Below, piece after piece: positions 1 through 9,779 of a stretch of DNA of 64,000 bases. The stretch spans positions 9,534,414 through 9,598,413 of the forward strand of contig CM041294.1 of assembly GCA_023052935.1 (NCBI GenBank). Direction: 5' to 3'. Each line of letters starts with the position of its first letter. Positions within the stretch are counted from its first letter, which is position 1. The notes under the pieces are model-generated. The model had not been told where the DNA came from, made no database searches, and worked only from the letters and a program-made list of their open reading frames with translations. This stretch comes from Piezodorus guildinii (taxonomy: Eukaryota > Arthropoda > Insecta > Hemiptera > Pentatomidae). A program made the translations under genes and the position numbers.

Positions 1-970
1 ATCACCTCATTTCAGGGCGGTAGGCCTAGAAACATTACAAATCTCTACATATGCGAAACCCAAGACCCTAAATGGGTTGTCGAGGTACAGGGTTTATTTA
101 AATTACCTAATGTCATTTACAATTCAATTATAATATAATGCAATGGAAGATAAATGCCATCGTGAGAATTTCAAAATTTGAGTTGTCACCAGAAACATGC
201 GTTTAAGGGTCCCCTGAGTCCAAATGACCAAGTTCCACAAAAATTTCTGTGTGTTTATGTATGCAGTAAGTCTATCTCAATACCGGTAAGTTGCATAAAA
301 CTGAAATTTCATATTTTAAAAGAATAGATACTTGAGATTTTACAGCAAAACTTGTTCAAGAAATTGGATAATCAGAAGAGCCACTTTTGTTTATTTGCAT
401 TTTGCACCTTTCTATAATTTTCTCAAAACGGATCTTATGATTTTGATTAACTAGCTATATCGATGTAAAACTTATTGGGATTTAAGAGCATGCAAGTTTC
501 ATTCTGATTTTAATAGTCAGGGGGCTTAAATATTAATATTTAAAACTTACCTCTTCTAAAGTACCTTTAATTTTGTAGATTCGAAAAAAAAATTAACCAT
601 TTTATCTGTTAAGCACTGATAAAAAAACAACAACAGGTAAATATACAATAAAAAAAAAAAGTTGATAACCAACTAAAGTAAAAAAAAAACAATATATTAT
701 TTTAGTTAAATTTATTTGGAGATGATATAAGAACAGTAATATCGACTTAAAATATACCATTGGAAAGATTTCCGAAAAAATAGTATCTTATATACAAAGT
801 TGTATGGGGTAATGAAAAGGGGATAAAACTAAGTGAATGTTGTAGATAATAATTTCAATTGTTGATTTATTTTATCAGTAATAAATGTTTCTATCAAAAC
901 TCGAAATGCTATGTTTTTATCTCAAACGTTCTTGAATTGATTTTTAAAACAGAGGGAAGTGAAAGTTGTG
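1..970. other. AT-rich intergenic DNA, no gene seen
   Basis: No coding region, RNA gene or clear repeat was recognised. The sequence is AT-rich with short A-runs (for example near 590-700). It ends where a SINE body begins at about 975. Confidence 0.6.
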
Positions 971-974
971 GGTT

Positions 975-1228
975 GCATCCACCAGATTTAATTTTTCCAG
1001 AGGCCCTGGGCCTCGCGGTGTTATCTCCTGGGAGATTACGCTCACGTCTCTCGATGCATTTTTGTAGTGTAGGGTCATCACTCCCTGCGCCTAATTTTTT
1101 GAGTTGCCACCATTTGGCTGATGGGTCTCATGTACCCTGGGGGGAGGCTGTGAAGTGAATCCCCATTTAATTACATCCTTATAAAAGCCCCGCCAGGACT
1201 AGGATTCGAACTCACAACCTTTAGCATC
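975..1228 (-). mobile_element. SINE-A copy 1, body part (split by foldback element)
   Basis: This tRNA-derived SINE is read on the minus strand. It shares with 2850-3136 the block around ggccctgggcctcgcggtg, the block around agtgtagggtcatcactccc, and the stretch catccttataaaagcccc. The B-box-like motif (minus strand GTTCGAATCCTAG) lies at about 1200-1215. The rest of its tRNA-like head is not next to it but at 4516-4555, because a 3.3-kb inverted-repeat element sits between. The two parts rejoin into the same order as the intact copy at 2850-3136. Confidence 0.7.
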
Positions 1229-1905
1229 TAGCCCAGGCAATGAAGGCCAAAAATGGCCTTATGTCGGAAGAAATTAGAGACAAGCTGATTTTTTGTCAGT
1301 TGTTAGGACCTTAATAGAGGAGTATTATCTCAAAAGTCCCCACTCCTCCCCCTTGTGCACAACACCGCTAGCCCCCTATGAACATCCGTTTCGCGAGACT
1401 TTTTGCTATTGCCCACAACTTTGCTATTCTACATTTGATATCAATGCGTAATGTGTCGTTTTATTTCTTTATCTATAAGCTTTAAAACACGTTATATAAG
1501 ATTTTTGCATACTATTTATACTTTCGCCGCAATTTCCTAAAATATACAAAATTTTCTAATAAAAATCCATATTTTATGTGTTTTTCTTAAAATAGAATTT
1601 TTATTTGAAGTTATATCCGAAAAAATGTCAAATAAAAGTTGTAGCGCAGATCCTACCCTTTTATATTATGTCCCTAACTTTATATTTTTGGGGGTTTAGA
1701 ACCTAAAGACAACCAAGTATTAGTGCGTGCTCGACCCCAAGCTAGCCCTAGAGTGTGTTCGGATGTTGCTCAATTGCTTGCTGTATATAGTTAATTTATG
1801 CTTGTTTCAGTTTCTTTCCTGTAGAACTTATAACATATTATTAATAATGGTGCTCTGATTGTTATTAGCATATCAATGTTTTACAAAAAACTTATAGTAT
1901 TTTTC
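1229..1905 (+). repeat. left terminal inverted repeat of foldback element
   Basis: It matches the reverse complement of 3845-4515 over nearly its full length with scattered substitutions and small indels. Shared blocks include the run ending in tgtcagttgttaggacctta and the stretch around ggatctgc/gcagatcc followed by cctacccttttatattatg. Confidence 0.7.
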
Positions 1906-2849
1906 AATAAAATACAAAGAAATTGCCCTAACTATTTATTGCTAACGTTTCTAGGTCCATATCGTTGGTTTAATATTTCTCACTCTGTACCTTGAGATAA
2001 CCTTAATGAAGACCTACAACATGTCCCAATATATGTTGGTAATAAATAGTTAATACTATATCAATAAATAATCTTGGCCGCTGTTCGGACTGTCTTCCAT
2101 ACAAGATTTCTGGCTTTATTTAACAAATAATCTAAAAAACTAATATCATGAGCATTAGAGTATGAACCTGATGCATCAATGAAGTTTGATGTTACGTAGA
2201 TACCTCAGCGACACATGAGATGTGAATAAAAATCAACAAAGTCTTGACAGAAGCCAAGCGGGAAAGGAAAAAAGGTTTTATAAAAGAAAGTAATAATGAT
2301 CAGCACATCTAATAAAATTTTGGTATTGCGATACATCACGAAATTTAGCTTTTAGATGGTTGGCATGAAGGCCTGTCGATAAAGGAAAGGCATATAAAAT
2401 GGCACAGAGTAATGTTGGTGAATTTTATGTTCAGGCAATTAATCAATAGGAAAATAGTAAATACGTATTGTGAATATGTTTTATCGAACTATAAATGAAG
2501 CTCTGTCTTTCAAGAATATCTTGAGTCCCCCCCAACTGCAAACATTTCAGGGTTTCAAAGAAAAATTCATTCTTGTAATATATATTTTAAAGAAATACAA
2601 AGTGTCAACTCTTGGGAAAAACCATATACTAGGAAAACTTGTTAGGGGTAGGTACTTTAGATAATAATAAAATTAAAAGATAAAAATCCTACCTACCGAA
2701 CAGTGCTAGGAATTAGATATAATAAATTCTGCATTAAAAACTGCTTAAAGAGAGCTATAAGGAGGTAGTCAAAGGATCAGACACAAATTTGTTGACTTAG
2801 TAGTCATTCCGACATCAAAGGAACAGGAATTTATTTTTATGATCTTTTC

Positions 2850-3136
2850 TTTCAGTGGCGCGACAGGCCGTGTAGGCCCTGGGCCTCGCGGTGTAAACTC
2901 CTGCGAGTTTACACTCACGCTTCATGATGCTATTTTTAGTGTAGGGTCATCACTCCCTACGACTAATTTTGTGAGTGGCCACCCTTTGGCTGACGGGTCT
3001 CACATACCCGGGGAGAGGTTGTGAGTGAATCCCCATTTTTTTACATCCTTATAAAAGCCCCACCGGGACTGGGATTCAAACTCAGAATCTGTAGTATGAG
3101 AGACTAGCGCGCTAGCCACTCAGCCACGGGCTCCCA
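2850..3136 (-). mobile_element. SINE-A copy 2 (tRNA-derived, complete)
   Basis: On the minus strand it starts with GGGAGCCCGTGGCTGAGTGG, a tRNA-like head with an A-box-like TGGCTGAGTGG, followed by a B-box-like TTTGAATCCC. The body contains the aggccctgggcctcgcggtg block shared with copy 1. It lies inside the foldback element, so it jumped there or was carried along. It is not a functional tRNA gene, because the head is followed directly by SINE body and the acceptor ends do not pair. Confidence 0.7.
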
Positions 3137-3297
3137 AAATGGAAGTGTGTGTCAGGTGATGGCACAACTGAACATTGATCGTACATTGATTTATTTTTAT
3201 GAAGTATGAGATAATTCGGGTGGCGGTCATATAATACAAACTTACCACAAATGAAGTATGTCAATACCAAATATTAAGAGTATAATTACAATTAGAA

Positions 3298-3515
3298 ATA
3301 GGTTACTAGTAAGCAAAGCCATGAAATCATCGATATGGATGGAGAAGAAAAGTTCTAGTAAGCAAGCACATAGAAATCAGGATATAGGAGAGGAGAGAAA
3401 TAGTTACTAGTAAGCAAAGCACCAATAGAAATCAGTCGATATAGGATGGAGGAGAGAAATAGGTTACTAGTAAGCAAAGCACCAATAGAAATCAGTCGAT
3501 ATAGGATGGAGAGGA
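3298..3515. repeat. minisatellite, about four ~60-bp units
   Basis: Tandem units each contain actagtaagcaaagc followed by caccaatagaaatcag and a gatataggatgga block. The last two units are almost identical; the first two are diverged and shortened. They lie in the interior of the foldback element. Confidence 0.75.
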
Positions 3516-3844
3516 AAAATGTATTAGTTCTTTAAACCTATTTGTAATGTATAATTTGTTTTATAAAGAACTTACTGCTCTAAATCTGTTGGCGAGTGTA
3601 AAAGTAATAGCTTTACTTTTTTTTTAACTACTTTATTTGACTGTTGAAGTGAATTCATATTCGCATTCCAACCCTAATCATGGATAATTATTGGGTACAA
3701 TCCGATGGCAATAAAAAAAGATTCATAATTTAAAAATTAATCAATAAATGTTAGTTATTTTCAAAAATAATCTATTGAATTATTATTAGTCATAAATAAA
3801 ATTTTAATTCAAAATTTCTGGAAAAAATCTTTCTACACGATCTT

Positions 3845-4515
3845 TTGAACTTTTAAAATACTTTTTTTGTAAAACATTGATATACTAATAACAATCAGAT
3901 CACCATTATTAATATGTTATCAGTTCTAGAGGAAAGAAACTGAAATAAGCATAAATTAACTAGATACAGCAAGCAATTGCGCCACATCTGAACGCGCTTT
4001 AGGGCTAGCATGGGGTCGAGCGCGCTAATACTCCTATTATCCTAATACTAATACTCTGTTGTCTGCAGGTTCTTAACCCCAAAAATGTAAAGTTAGGGAC
4101 ATAATATAAAAGGGTAGGATCTGCACTACCACTTTTATTTGACATTTTTTCAGATATAACTTAAAATAAAAATTTTATTTTAAAAAACCACATAAAATAT
4201 GGATTTTTATTCGAAAATTTTGTATATTTTAGGAAATTGCAGCGAAAGTATAAATAGTATGCAAAAATCTTATATAACATGTTTTAAAGCTTATAGATAA
4301 AGAAATTAAACGACACATTACGCATTAATATCGAATGTAGACGAAGTTGTGGGCAATAACAAAAAGACTCGCAATAGGGATGTTCATGGGGGGCTAGCGG
4401 GGTTAGCACAAGGGAGAGGAGTGGGGACTTTTGAGAAAATACTCCTCTAATAAGGTCCTAACAACTGACAAAAATCAGCTTGTCTCTAATTTCTTCCGAC
4501 ATAAGGCCTGGGCTA
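3845..4515 (-). repeat. right terminal inverted repeat of foldback element
   Basis: This is the inverted partner of 1229-1905. The inner limit is approximate; similarity fades around the A/T-rich stretch near 3845-3870. Confidence 0.7.
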
Positions 4516-4555
4516 ATGAGAGACTACCACGCTAGCCACTCAGCCACGGGCTTCC
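4516..4555 (-). mobile_element. SINE-A copy 1, tRNA-like head part
   Basis: The minus strand reads GGAAGCCCGTGGCTGAGTGG, the same head as in SINE-A copy 2. It is the outer piece of the SINE whose body is at 975-1228; the foldback element separates them. Confidence 0.65.
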
Positions 4556-4571
4556 TCTTTTTAAAAGAATA

Positions 4572-5669
4572 ATAATAATAATAGGCTTACCGAACCCGAA
4601 GGTTCGATGCTGATACCACCAAACTTCGCCTGCACAGACTCGTCCAATGTTCACCGGTCAAGCCCAAGCCCCAGAGATCAGCCTTAATGCAATCCTCCCA
4701 TCGACGCTTCGGCCTACCTTTCGGACGCCTACAAGTCAGTTCAGCGAGTACCAACTTTCTCGGGATCCGTTCCTCACTAAGCCCTACAACTTTAAGCGCC
4801 CATTTGAGTCTCCGCGATGCTATCAACTCAATTATATTCACAGGGTACAAACTCCGCAATTCCGCGCTGTGCAACCTTCTAAACTCCCCAATGGCCTCAT
4901 CTCTCTTAGGACCAAATATTTTATGCAGTACCTTATTCTCGAAAACATTAAGCCGTTGTTCATCCTTCAAAGTAAGCGGCCACGTTTCACATCCGTAAAG
5001 AACCATCGGAAGAATAATAGTTTTATAAATTCTAATCTTTAAGTTTTTAGATAGAAGGTGCAAGATAAGTAATTTAGCAACTCAATAATAACACGCATTT
5101 CCCACCTTTAACCGGGACTTTATTTCTTCCTGGATTTCATTTTTTCTTGTTATCATTGAACCTAAATATTTGAATTTCTCTGTGTTCAAAAGTATGCCCT
5201 GATATATCAATATCACAAAGATCGCCACCGTTTCTGCTACTAATCATATATTTTGTCTTATCAGTATTTAATTTGAGTCCTATTTCTTTATCAGTTATAA
5301 TGTTTCCATGTCTTCACCAAGCAGTACCAAATCATCGGCATACTCCAAAACCGGAATCTTATCACCTATATTTAAACCTTTCTCGGTACACGTCACCTTT
5401 TCTATGACATATTCTAAAGCTATATTAAATAAAACAGGTGAAAGGGAGTCACCTAGTTTCAGATCGCACCTCGAATCTCTCGGAGTAATTATGACCGATT
5501 CTAACTTTATGGGTATTCCCTGTTCAATCTAGATGTTATACAGCTTCTGATGGTCTATGGAATCATAAGCCTTTTTAAAATCAATATAAAGTTGATGGAC
5601 TACACTGTTGTATTTCAACGTTTTCTTTAATATTTGACTATGGAAAATATTTGATCAATAAAGATATAA
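4572..5669 (-). mobile_element. 5'-truncated LINE-beta, reverse-transcriptase C-terminal part
   Basis: The minus strand reads, across several frames, the C-terminal part of a non-LTR reverse transcriptase. FKKAYDSIDHQ lies near 5560-5590, the catalytic-type EYADDLVLLGEDM near 5330, YLGSMITRKNEIQEE near 5140, then LYGCETWPLTLKDEQRL and GRPKRRWEDCIKADLWG in the open frame 4587-5063. The 3' end carries an (AAT)n tail (plus strand 4571-4584). A 13-nt duplication with one mismatch flanks it (4559-4571 ttttaaaagaata; 5670-5682 ttttaaaggaata), the mark of target-primed insertion. Stops and frameshifts make it inactive. The same family recurs at 53394-54060. Confidence 0.8.
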
Positions 5670-5682
5670 TTTTAAAGGAATA

Positions 5683-6532
5683 CCTTTCAAATAATATGAA
5701 CTACATTAGACCCACAGAAAACCTTATTTAAGTGAAGTGTTATGAAATTTATTAATATCTCATCACTTATTTTATTCAAAGACTAGAAATATAATACATA
5801 ATATTTTGTATACATACAATTTACTACAAACAAAATTGTTAGAAAATTTTCATTATAAGTAAATTTGGGGGAACAGGTTAATACAAACCAAAAATGGTTG
5901 GTTGGTGATCTGCCAAACGTTATTTGTACATTTGAATTTTCTGTACTTTGAGGAATATATCATTAGCAGTAATGATTAATTTATACCATACCTCATTCAG
6001 TCTGTAAACAGTGATTTTATAAAGCAAAGAGGATTGATTTAATAAAACACTCAAATAAAGATACAATTACAAATACAAAATTCTTTATTTCATGATTTTT
6101 TTTTCTTTCATAAATGTAAGACATTTTAAATAGAATGGACAGGAAAAAAATCTTCAGGTCAAATTTGAATAAAAAATTATAACATGAAAAGAAAAGAAAA
6201 ACAATACAAAAGGAAAAAAAATTTCCTTTTAAATAATTAAGTTAGATAAAGATATATACATTTAAAAGCTACCAGGGCTTGTCAGATATATAAGAAAAAA
6301 TCCATTCAGTCTAAATTATTGAATACATAATAAAACTAATTTTTAAGCATAAAATTCTTATTTTATTACTAATTTAATTTAAAACACTCATGCTTTAAAA
6401 GGTTTTTTGAAACACGATATTAAACCTAGTAACATCGCTCCCTTTCTAGTTTCTTATATACCTATGAAACTGAGTTTGACCCATTTACTATAAATCTAAA
6501 CAATTTAAGAAAAGGTTCAGGAATATAATAAC
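5683..6532. other. region downstream of caz, likely containing its 3' UTR
   Basis: There is no coding region. On the minus strand AATAAA-like polyadenylation signals occur about 170 nt (near 6360) and about 450 nt (near 6080) after the caz stop. Which one is used cannot be told from the sequence. Confidence 0.4.
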
Positions 6533-6566
6533 TTAGTATGGGCGACTCCGATCTCTTCCTCCCCTT
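6533..6566 (-). CDS. caz: caz coding exon 11 (C-terminal RPY, stop)
   Basis: Acceptor TTTTGTTGCAG. It encodes RGGRDRSRPY followed by TAA at 6533-6535. The ending agrees with the RxxPY-type nuclear import signal at the end of FUS and TAF15, which supports both the exon and its frame. Confidence 0.85.
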
Positions 6567-6702
6567 CTGCAACAAAAATTAAATAGTAATAAAATTACAA
6601 TATATATTATTAATAAATTTAAGACATTCATCACATTAAAAAAAAAAAAATTGCGTAATTTTTATTTTAGATGAAAAGAAGAATAAATAAAGGAACATGT
6701 TC

Positions 6703-6706
6703 CTTG

Positions 6707-6745
<39 letters not shown>

Positions 6746-6749
6746 TATG
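6703..6749. repeat. A-run plus (AT)n microsatellite
   Basis: About 17 A followed by about 15 AT units, in caz intron 10. Confidence 0.9.
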
Positions 6750-6852
6750 CTTTACAATATGTCAAGTTTTGATCTGCTTGATAATTACTTAACAAAAAAG
6801 GAATCATTTAAATGTAAATAAAAAGCTAATGTTGCTAAAGCAAAATGCTTAC

Positions 6853-7000
6853 CCTTGCCCCCGCATCGGTCCACCTCCTCTTCCTCGACCCCTGTCCATT
6901 CCTCCACCTCCACCGCGGCCGAATCCACCGCCACCACCTCCACCAAAACCTCCTCTTCCACCACCTCGTCCTCTTCCTCCATCCATGCCTCCTCGGCGAC
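6853..7000 (-). CDS. caz: caz coding exon 10 (RGG box 2)
   Basis: Acceptor TATTATTAG, donor GTAAGC; 148 bp, phase 1 in, 2 out. It encodes RRGGMDGGRGRGGGRGGF, a Gly run, GRGGGGGMDRGRGRGGG and PMRGQ. Antisense frames here give long Pro-rich or Glu/Val-rich shadows that are not genes. Confidence 0.88.
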
Positions 7001-8066
7001 CTAATAATATTAACATTGATTAAAACATTTAAAACTGTACAATATATGAGAGGAATTAATTTTGAACATTCATTTTTCAAAAGATAAAACTGAGTTACTG
7101 TCTCAATAGTTATATTTTTAAACTTGAAAATTTGGTGGTTGTTTATTTATTTAATGTCTCTTTATGCTGCTATGGCTAATCGGAAGTATATAGTATTAGT
7201 ATAGAATCGGAAGTAAGTAATTTGCTGGTTCATCATGTGATGTAGTTTATTTTGAAAGTACCATTGTACACATTTATATGAAAAATGTTGCAGAGTAAAA
7301 TCATATTCAATCACCAAAGCAATAGTTAAGAAATCAATGAGCAATTGAGACGTTGGTTTTCAAAAGGACATATTTATCTAAATTGATATTTTGACATGTT
7401 TGTAATTAAATGGTTTAGTTTAATCTAAATCCATCATCAGATTTTATCTAAAAAACAAAACTTCTTTAAGAACGTATTTGAAAATTGCAGTTCATTCCAA
7501 AAGGTACTAAACTATATTTCCTATTAAACAGCAGAAGCAAACAACTCCGTAATATATTACCATTAACTTATTGTTATCTTCATTGTGTGCCTTTTTACTG
7601 CTTCATTTAGCACCTCTTGAATCACCACTATTATTTTGTTCAATGGTTTTAATAACGTAATAATCAGTTTTTAGGTTGTTTTAAACAACTTAGAAGTATT
7701 TGTTTTGGTTATCGTAGGTCCTAAATAAAATTAAATTTATCCACAAAATATCCTCTCTCTTCCAGCCACATAAAATTGGTTTAAAAATTTTCAGTAATTC
7801 ACTTTTTAATATAATGATGATTCAGAAAATGGTTAGAATTAGCATTCCCTGATCTTGCTAAAATGAGAAGAAAACCGTGCCTGATCGAACCTAATAGAAT
7901 TTTAAAAAAAATATTTTTGCAGTTATCTCCTTAAGTTGGTCATCGAATTCATCATTTGGAAAAATAAATTGGTTTGAATAATAATGCTAATGTAAACAAG
8001 GAAAATTTTCTCATTATTTTCATAGTTTTCGTTTGGTTCAATATTTGTACCAAAAATATTTAATTT

Positions 8067-8404
8067 AGCCATTTTACAAAAGAAGTTTTTGATATATTTT
8101 TTTATTTATTTACTTTTAGACATCACAACATTTCAGCCTCTAGGGCTATTTATAAACATCTGTAAACAATTAAAATTATTATATATTTTTTTTATGGCAT
8201 TTATACACTAGGTAGGTAATGCATTTTTTAAAAAAATTAATTTAAATGTTTACATTAGCTGTAAAAAGTGTTTAAATGCCATAAAAAAAATTTATTTAAA
8301 CTGTTTACAGATGCTTGAAAATGGCCCTAGAGGCTGAAACATTGTGACGTCTAAAGTAAATAAATAAAAAAATATATCAAAAACTTCTTCTGTAAAATGG
8401 CCAA
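8067..8404. mobile_element. palindromic MITE-like element in caz intron 9
   Basis: A foldback of about 340 bp: the left arm starting ggccattttaca and the right arm ending tgtaaaatggcc are reverse complements, as are the inner parts (ttttgatatattttttta, agcctctagggc, ctgtaaacaattaaa against their inverses). The centre is near 8235. It has no coding capacity. Family unassigned. Confidence 0.65.
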
Positions 8405-8508
8405 ATATATATCACACAAATTAAAAGGAAGATTTAAGAATTATCTATTTATTATTACTAAATGTTTCTTCAGAATTATTAATTTTATTATGCAATAGAT
8501 GATAATAC

Positions 8509-8670
8509 CTCCACCTCCGCCGCCACCAGGTGGTGGTGGTGGGCCTTCTCCACCCCCGCCTCCTTGAGGTTTGTCAGCATTGCACCTGTTACATTGCTGC
8601 CTCCAGGCAAAGTTTGTGTTCCCACATTCAGGATTGGTGCACTTCCAGTCACCATCTCTTCCACTTCCAC
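8509..8670 (-). CDS. caz: caz coding exon 9 (RanBP2-type zinc finger)
   Basis: Acceptor ATAATTAAG, donor GTATTA; 162 bp. The finger reads [20 protein letters not shown] then NRCNADKP, with four Cys in the W-x-C-x4-C-x10-C-x2-C spacing of RanBP2-type fingers. The internal Asn-Phe-x-Trp-Arg matches FUS/TAF15. It is followed by [16 protein letters not shown]. Confidence 0.92.
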
Positions 8671-8799
8671 CTTAATTATAAAACAAAATAAATATTAATC
8701 TAAATTTTACTTGCTCAAACAGGGCTCAGTCGGATCAACAATAATTATCAATTTTTATTTTAATTGTTGGCGTATAATTGTAGTTGAAAAATAACTCAC

Positions 8800-9054
8800 C
8801 TCCACCGGAGGGTGGACCGCCAGGACCTCCTCCCCGCGGGCCGCCCCTGCCCCCACGTCCTCCTCCTCCTCTGTGCTCACCAAAGCCACCATCCCTGCCG
8901 CCTCCTGGGCCACCGCCACCACCACCTCCGCCGCCTCCACCACCACCGCCTCCTCTTCCTCCACCTCCTCCCCTACCGCCACCTCGTCCTCCCATATAGT
9001 TGTCTCTTTTAGTTGCCATTTGCACCTTTATGGTAGCACCATTAAATTCTTTAT
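8800..9054 (-). CDS. caz: caz coding exon 8 (end of RRM, RGG box 1)
   Basis: Acceptor TTTTTTAG, donor GTGAGT; 255 bp. It opens with KEFNGATIKVQMATKRDNY, the last strand of the RRM, then about 60 residues of Gly/Arg repeats (RGGGRGGGGGRGG, a 15-Gly run, GRDGGFGEHRGGGGRGG, PRGGGPGGPPSGG). RGG repeats bind RNA and are usual arginine-methylation targets in this family. Confidence 0.92.
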
Positions 9055-9135
9055 CTAAAAAAAATATTTATATATTAAAATTACTACATACAAAGAGTAC
9101 ATATTTAAATAATAAAAAAATATGAGGGCACTTAC

Positions 9136-9265
9136 TATCAAACCATTTGATTGCAGATCTGGCAGCATTAGAATCATCATAAGTTACAGTGGCTTCACCC
9201 TTAGGTAAGCCGGTAGTCTTATCGTTGTACATCCAAATTTTGGGCTTTCCACTTCTTTTGTCGAT
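9136..9265 (-). CDS. caz: caz coding exon 7 (RRM core, RNP1)
   Basis: Acceptor AATCTCAG, donor GTAAGT; 130 bp, phase 0 in, 1 out. It encodes IDKRSGKPKIWMYNDKTTG, then LPKGEATVTYDDSNAARSAI and KWFD. KGEATVTY sits at the RNP1 position, and the acidic/hydrophobic pattern matches cabeza and FUS RRMs. Confidence 0.92.
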
Positions 9266-9648
9266 CTGAGATTGATCAGAAATTTTATTAATAAATAAGC
9301 AAGATTAAACATTACATAACTTACTGTTTGATAACTGACTTATAATTAATGTAGAAACCTGCTAATATGATATTTTGACTTAGCACCTTAACCTGATTCA
9401 ATTCAAGAGCTAACCTAAATATAATATTATATCCCCAACAGATATTCCAAATTAATTACTATTTTAAAATCATCATACTAATACAGAGAATAAAACGAAT
9501 TTTTATGTTCTTCCCCAACCTTTGCTACAAAAAAAACCGAGGACAAACAACATATCACAGGTAATGTTCCAAGGGTTAGTCCAAATTTAAAGGGTGGAAC
9601 CGATATCAATGAACTTGATATTGATAACATGATTTACTTTGTGCTCAC

Positions 9649-9779
9649 CTTTATAACACCAATTGCACCAAAGTGTTGCTGTATATCCCCTTCATGAGGT
9701 GGCAGGGTTCATACCCGACACAAAACTGTATCTTCTTGTACGATGTAATCACCCCCTCCGTATCCACCTCCTCCACCAC
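9649..9779 (-). CDS. caz: caz coding exon 6 (start of RRM, two indels and a TGA)
   Basis: Acceptor AAAATTAG, donor GTGAGC; 131 bp. It encodes GGGGGYGGGDYIVQEDTV at the start and EGDIQQHFGAIGVIK at the end, both in one frame. Between them the conserved RNP2 segment VSGMNPAT is readable only in another frame, and the straight frame meets TGA at 9709-9711. A 1-nt loss in the T-run (9722-9725) and a 1-nt gain near 9688-9698 explain this, with no net length change. Most likely this is a consensus error in an intact gene; a real null allele is the alternative. Confidence 0.8.

Larger units (their letters stand above)
1229..4515. mobile_element. foldback-type DNA element with ~670-bp inverted ends
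   Basis: The ends are long imperfect inverted repeats: about 1229-1905 is the reverse complement of about 3845-4515. Both outer ends read tagcccaggc inward. The left end then carries a ~19-bp extra stretch before both continue cttatgtcggaag. No transposase could be read in the 1.9-kb interior. The interior holds a second SINE (2850-3136) and a minisatellite (3298-3515). The element interrupts SINE-A copy 1. The exact target duplication is unclear; at most a few bases (at/cat) are shared at the borders. This looks like a non-autonomous DNA transposon, superfamily unassigned. Confidence 0.65.

Noticed and set aside
4647..5042. Plus-strand 131- and 103-codon frames
   Set aside because: They are antisense to the LINE-beta reverse transcriptase reading on the minus strand, which has recognisable motifs.
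8735..9025. Gly-rich open frames and their Pro-rich antisense partners over caz exons 8 and 10
   Set aside because: The Gly-rich frame on the minus strand is caz exon 8 read through its donor. The plus-strand Pro-rich frames (8784-8999, 6829-7023) and the other-frame Glu/Val-rich ones are shadows of GGN-repeat codons.
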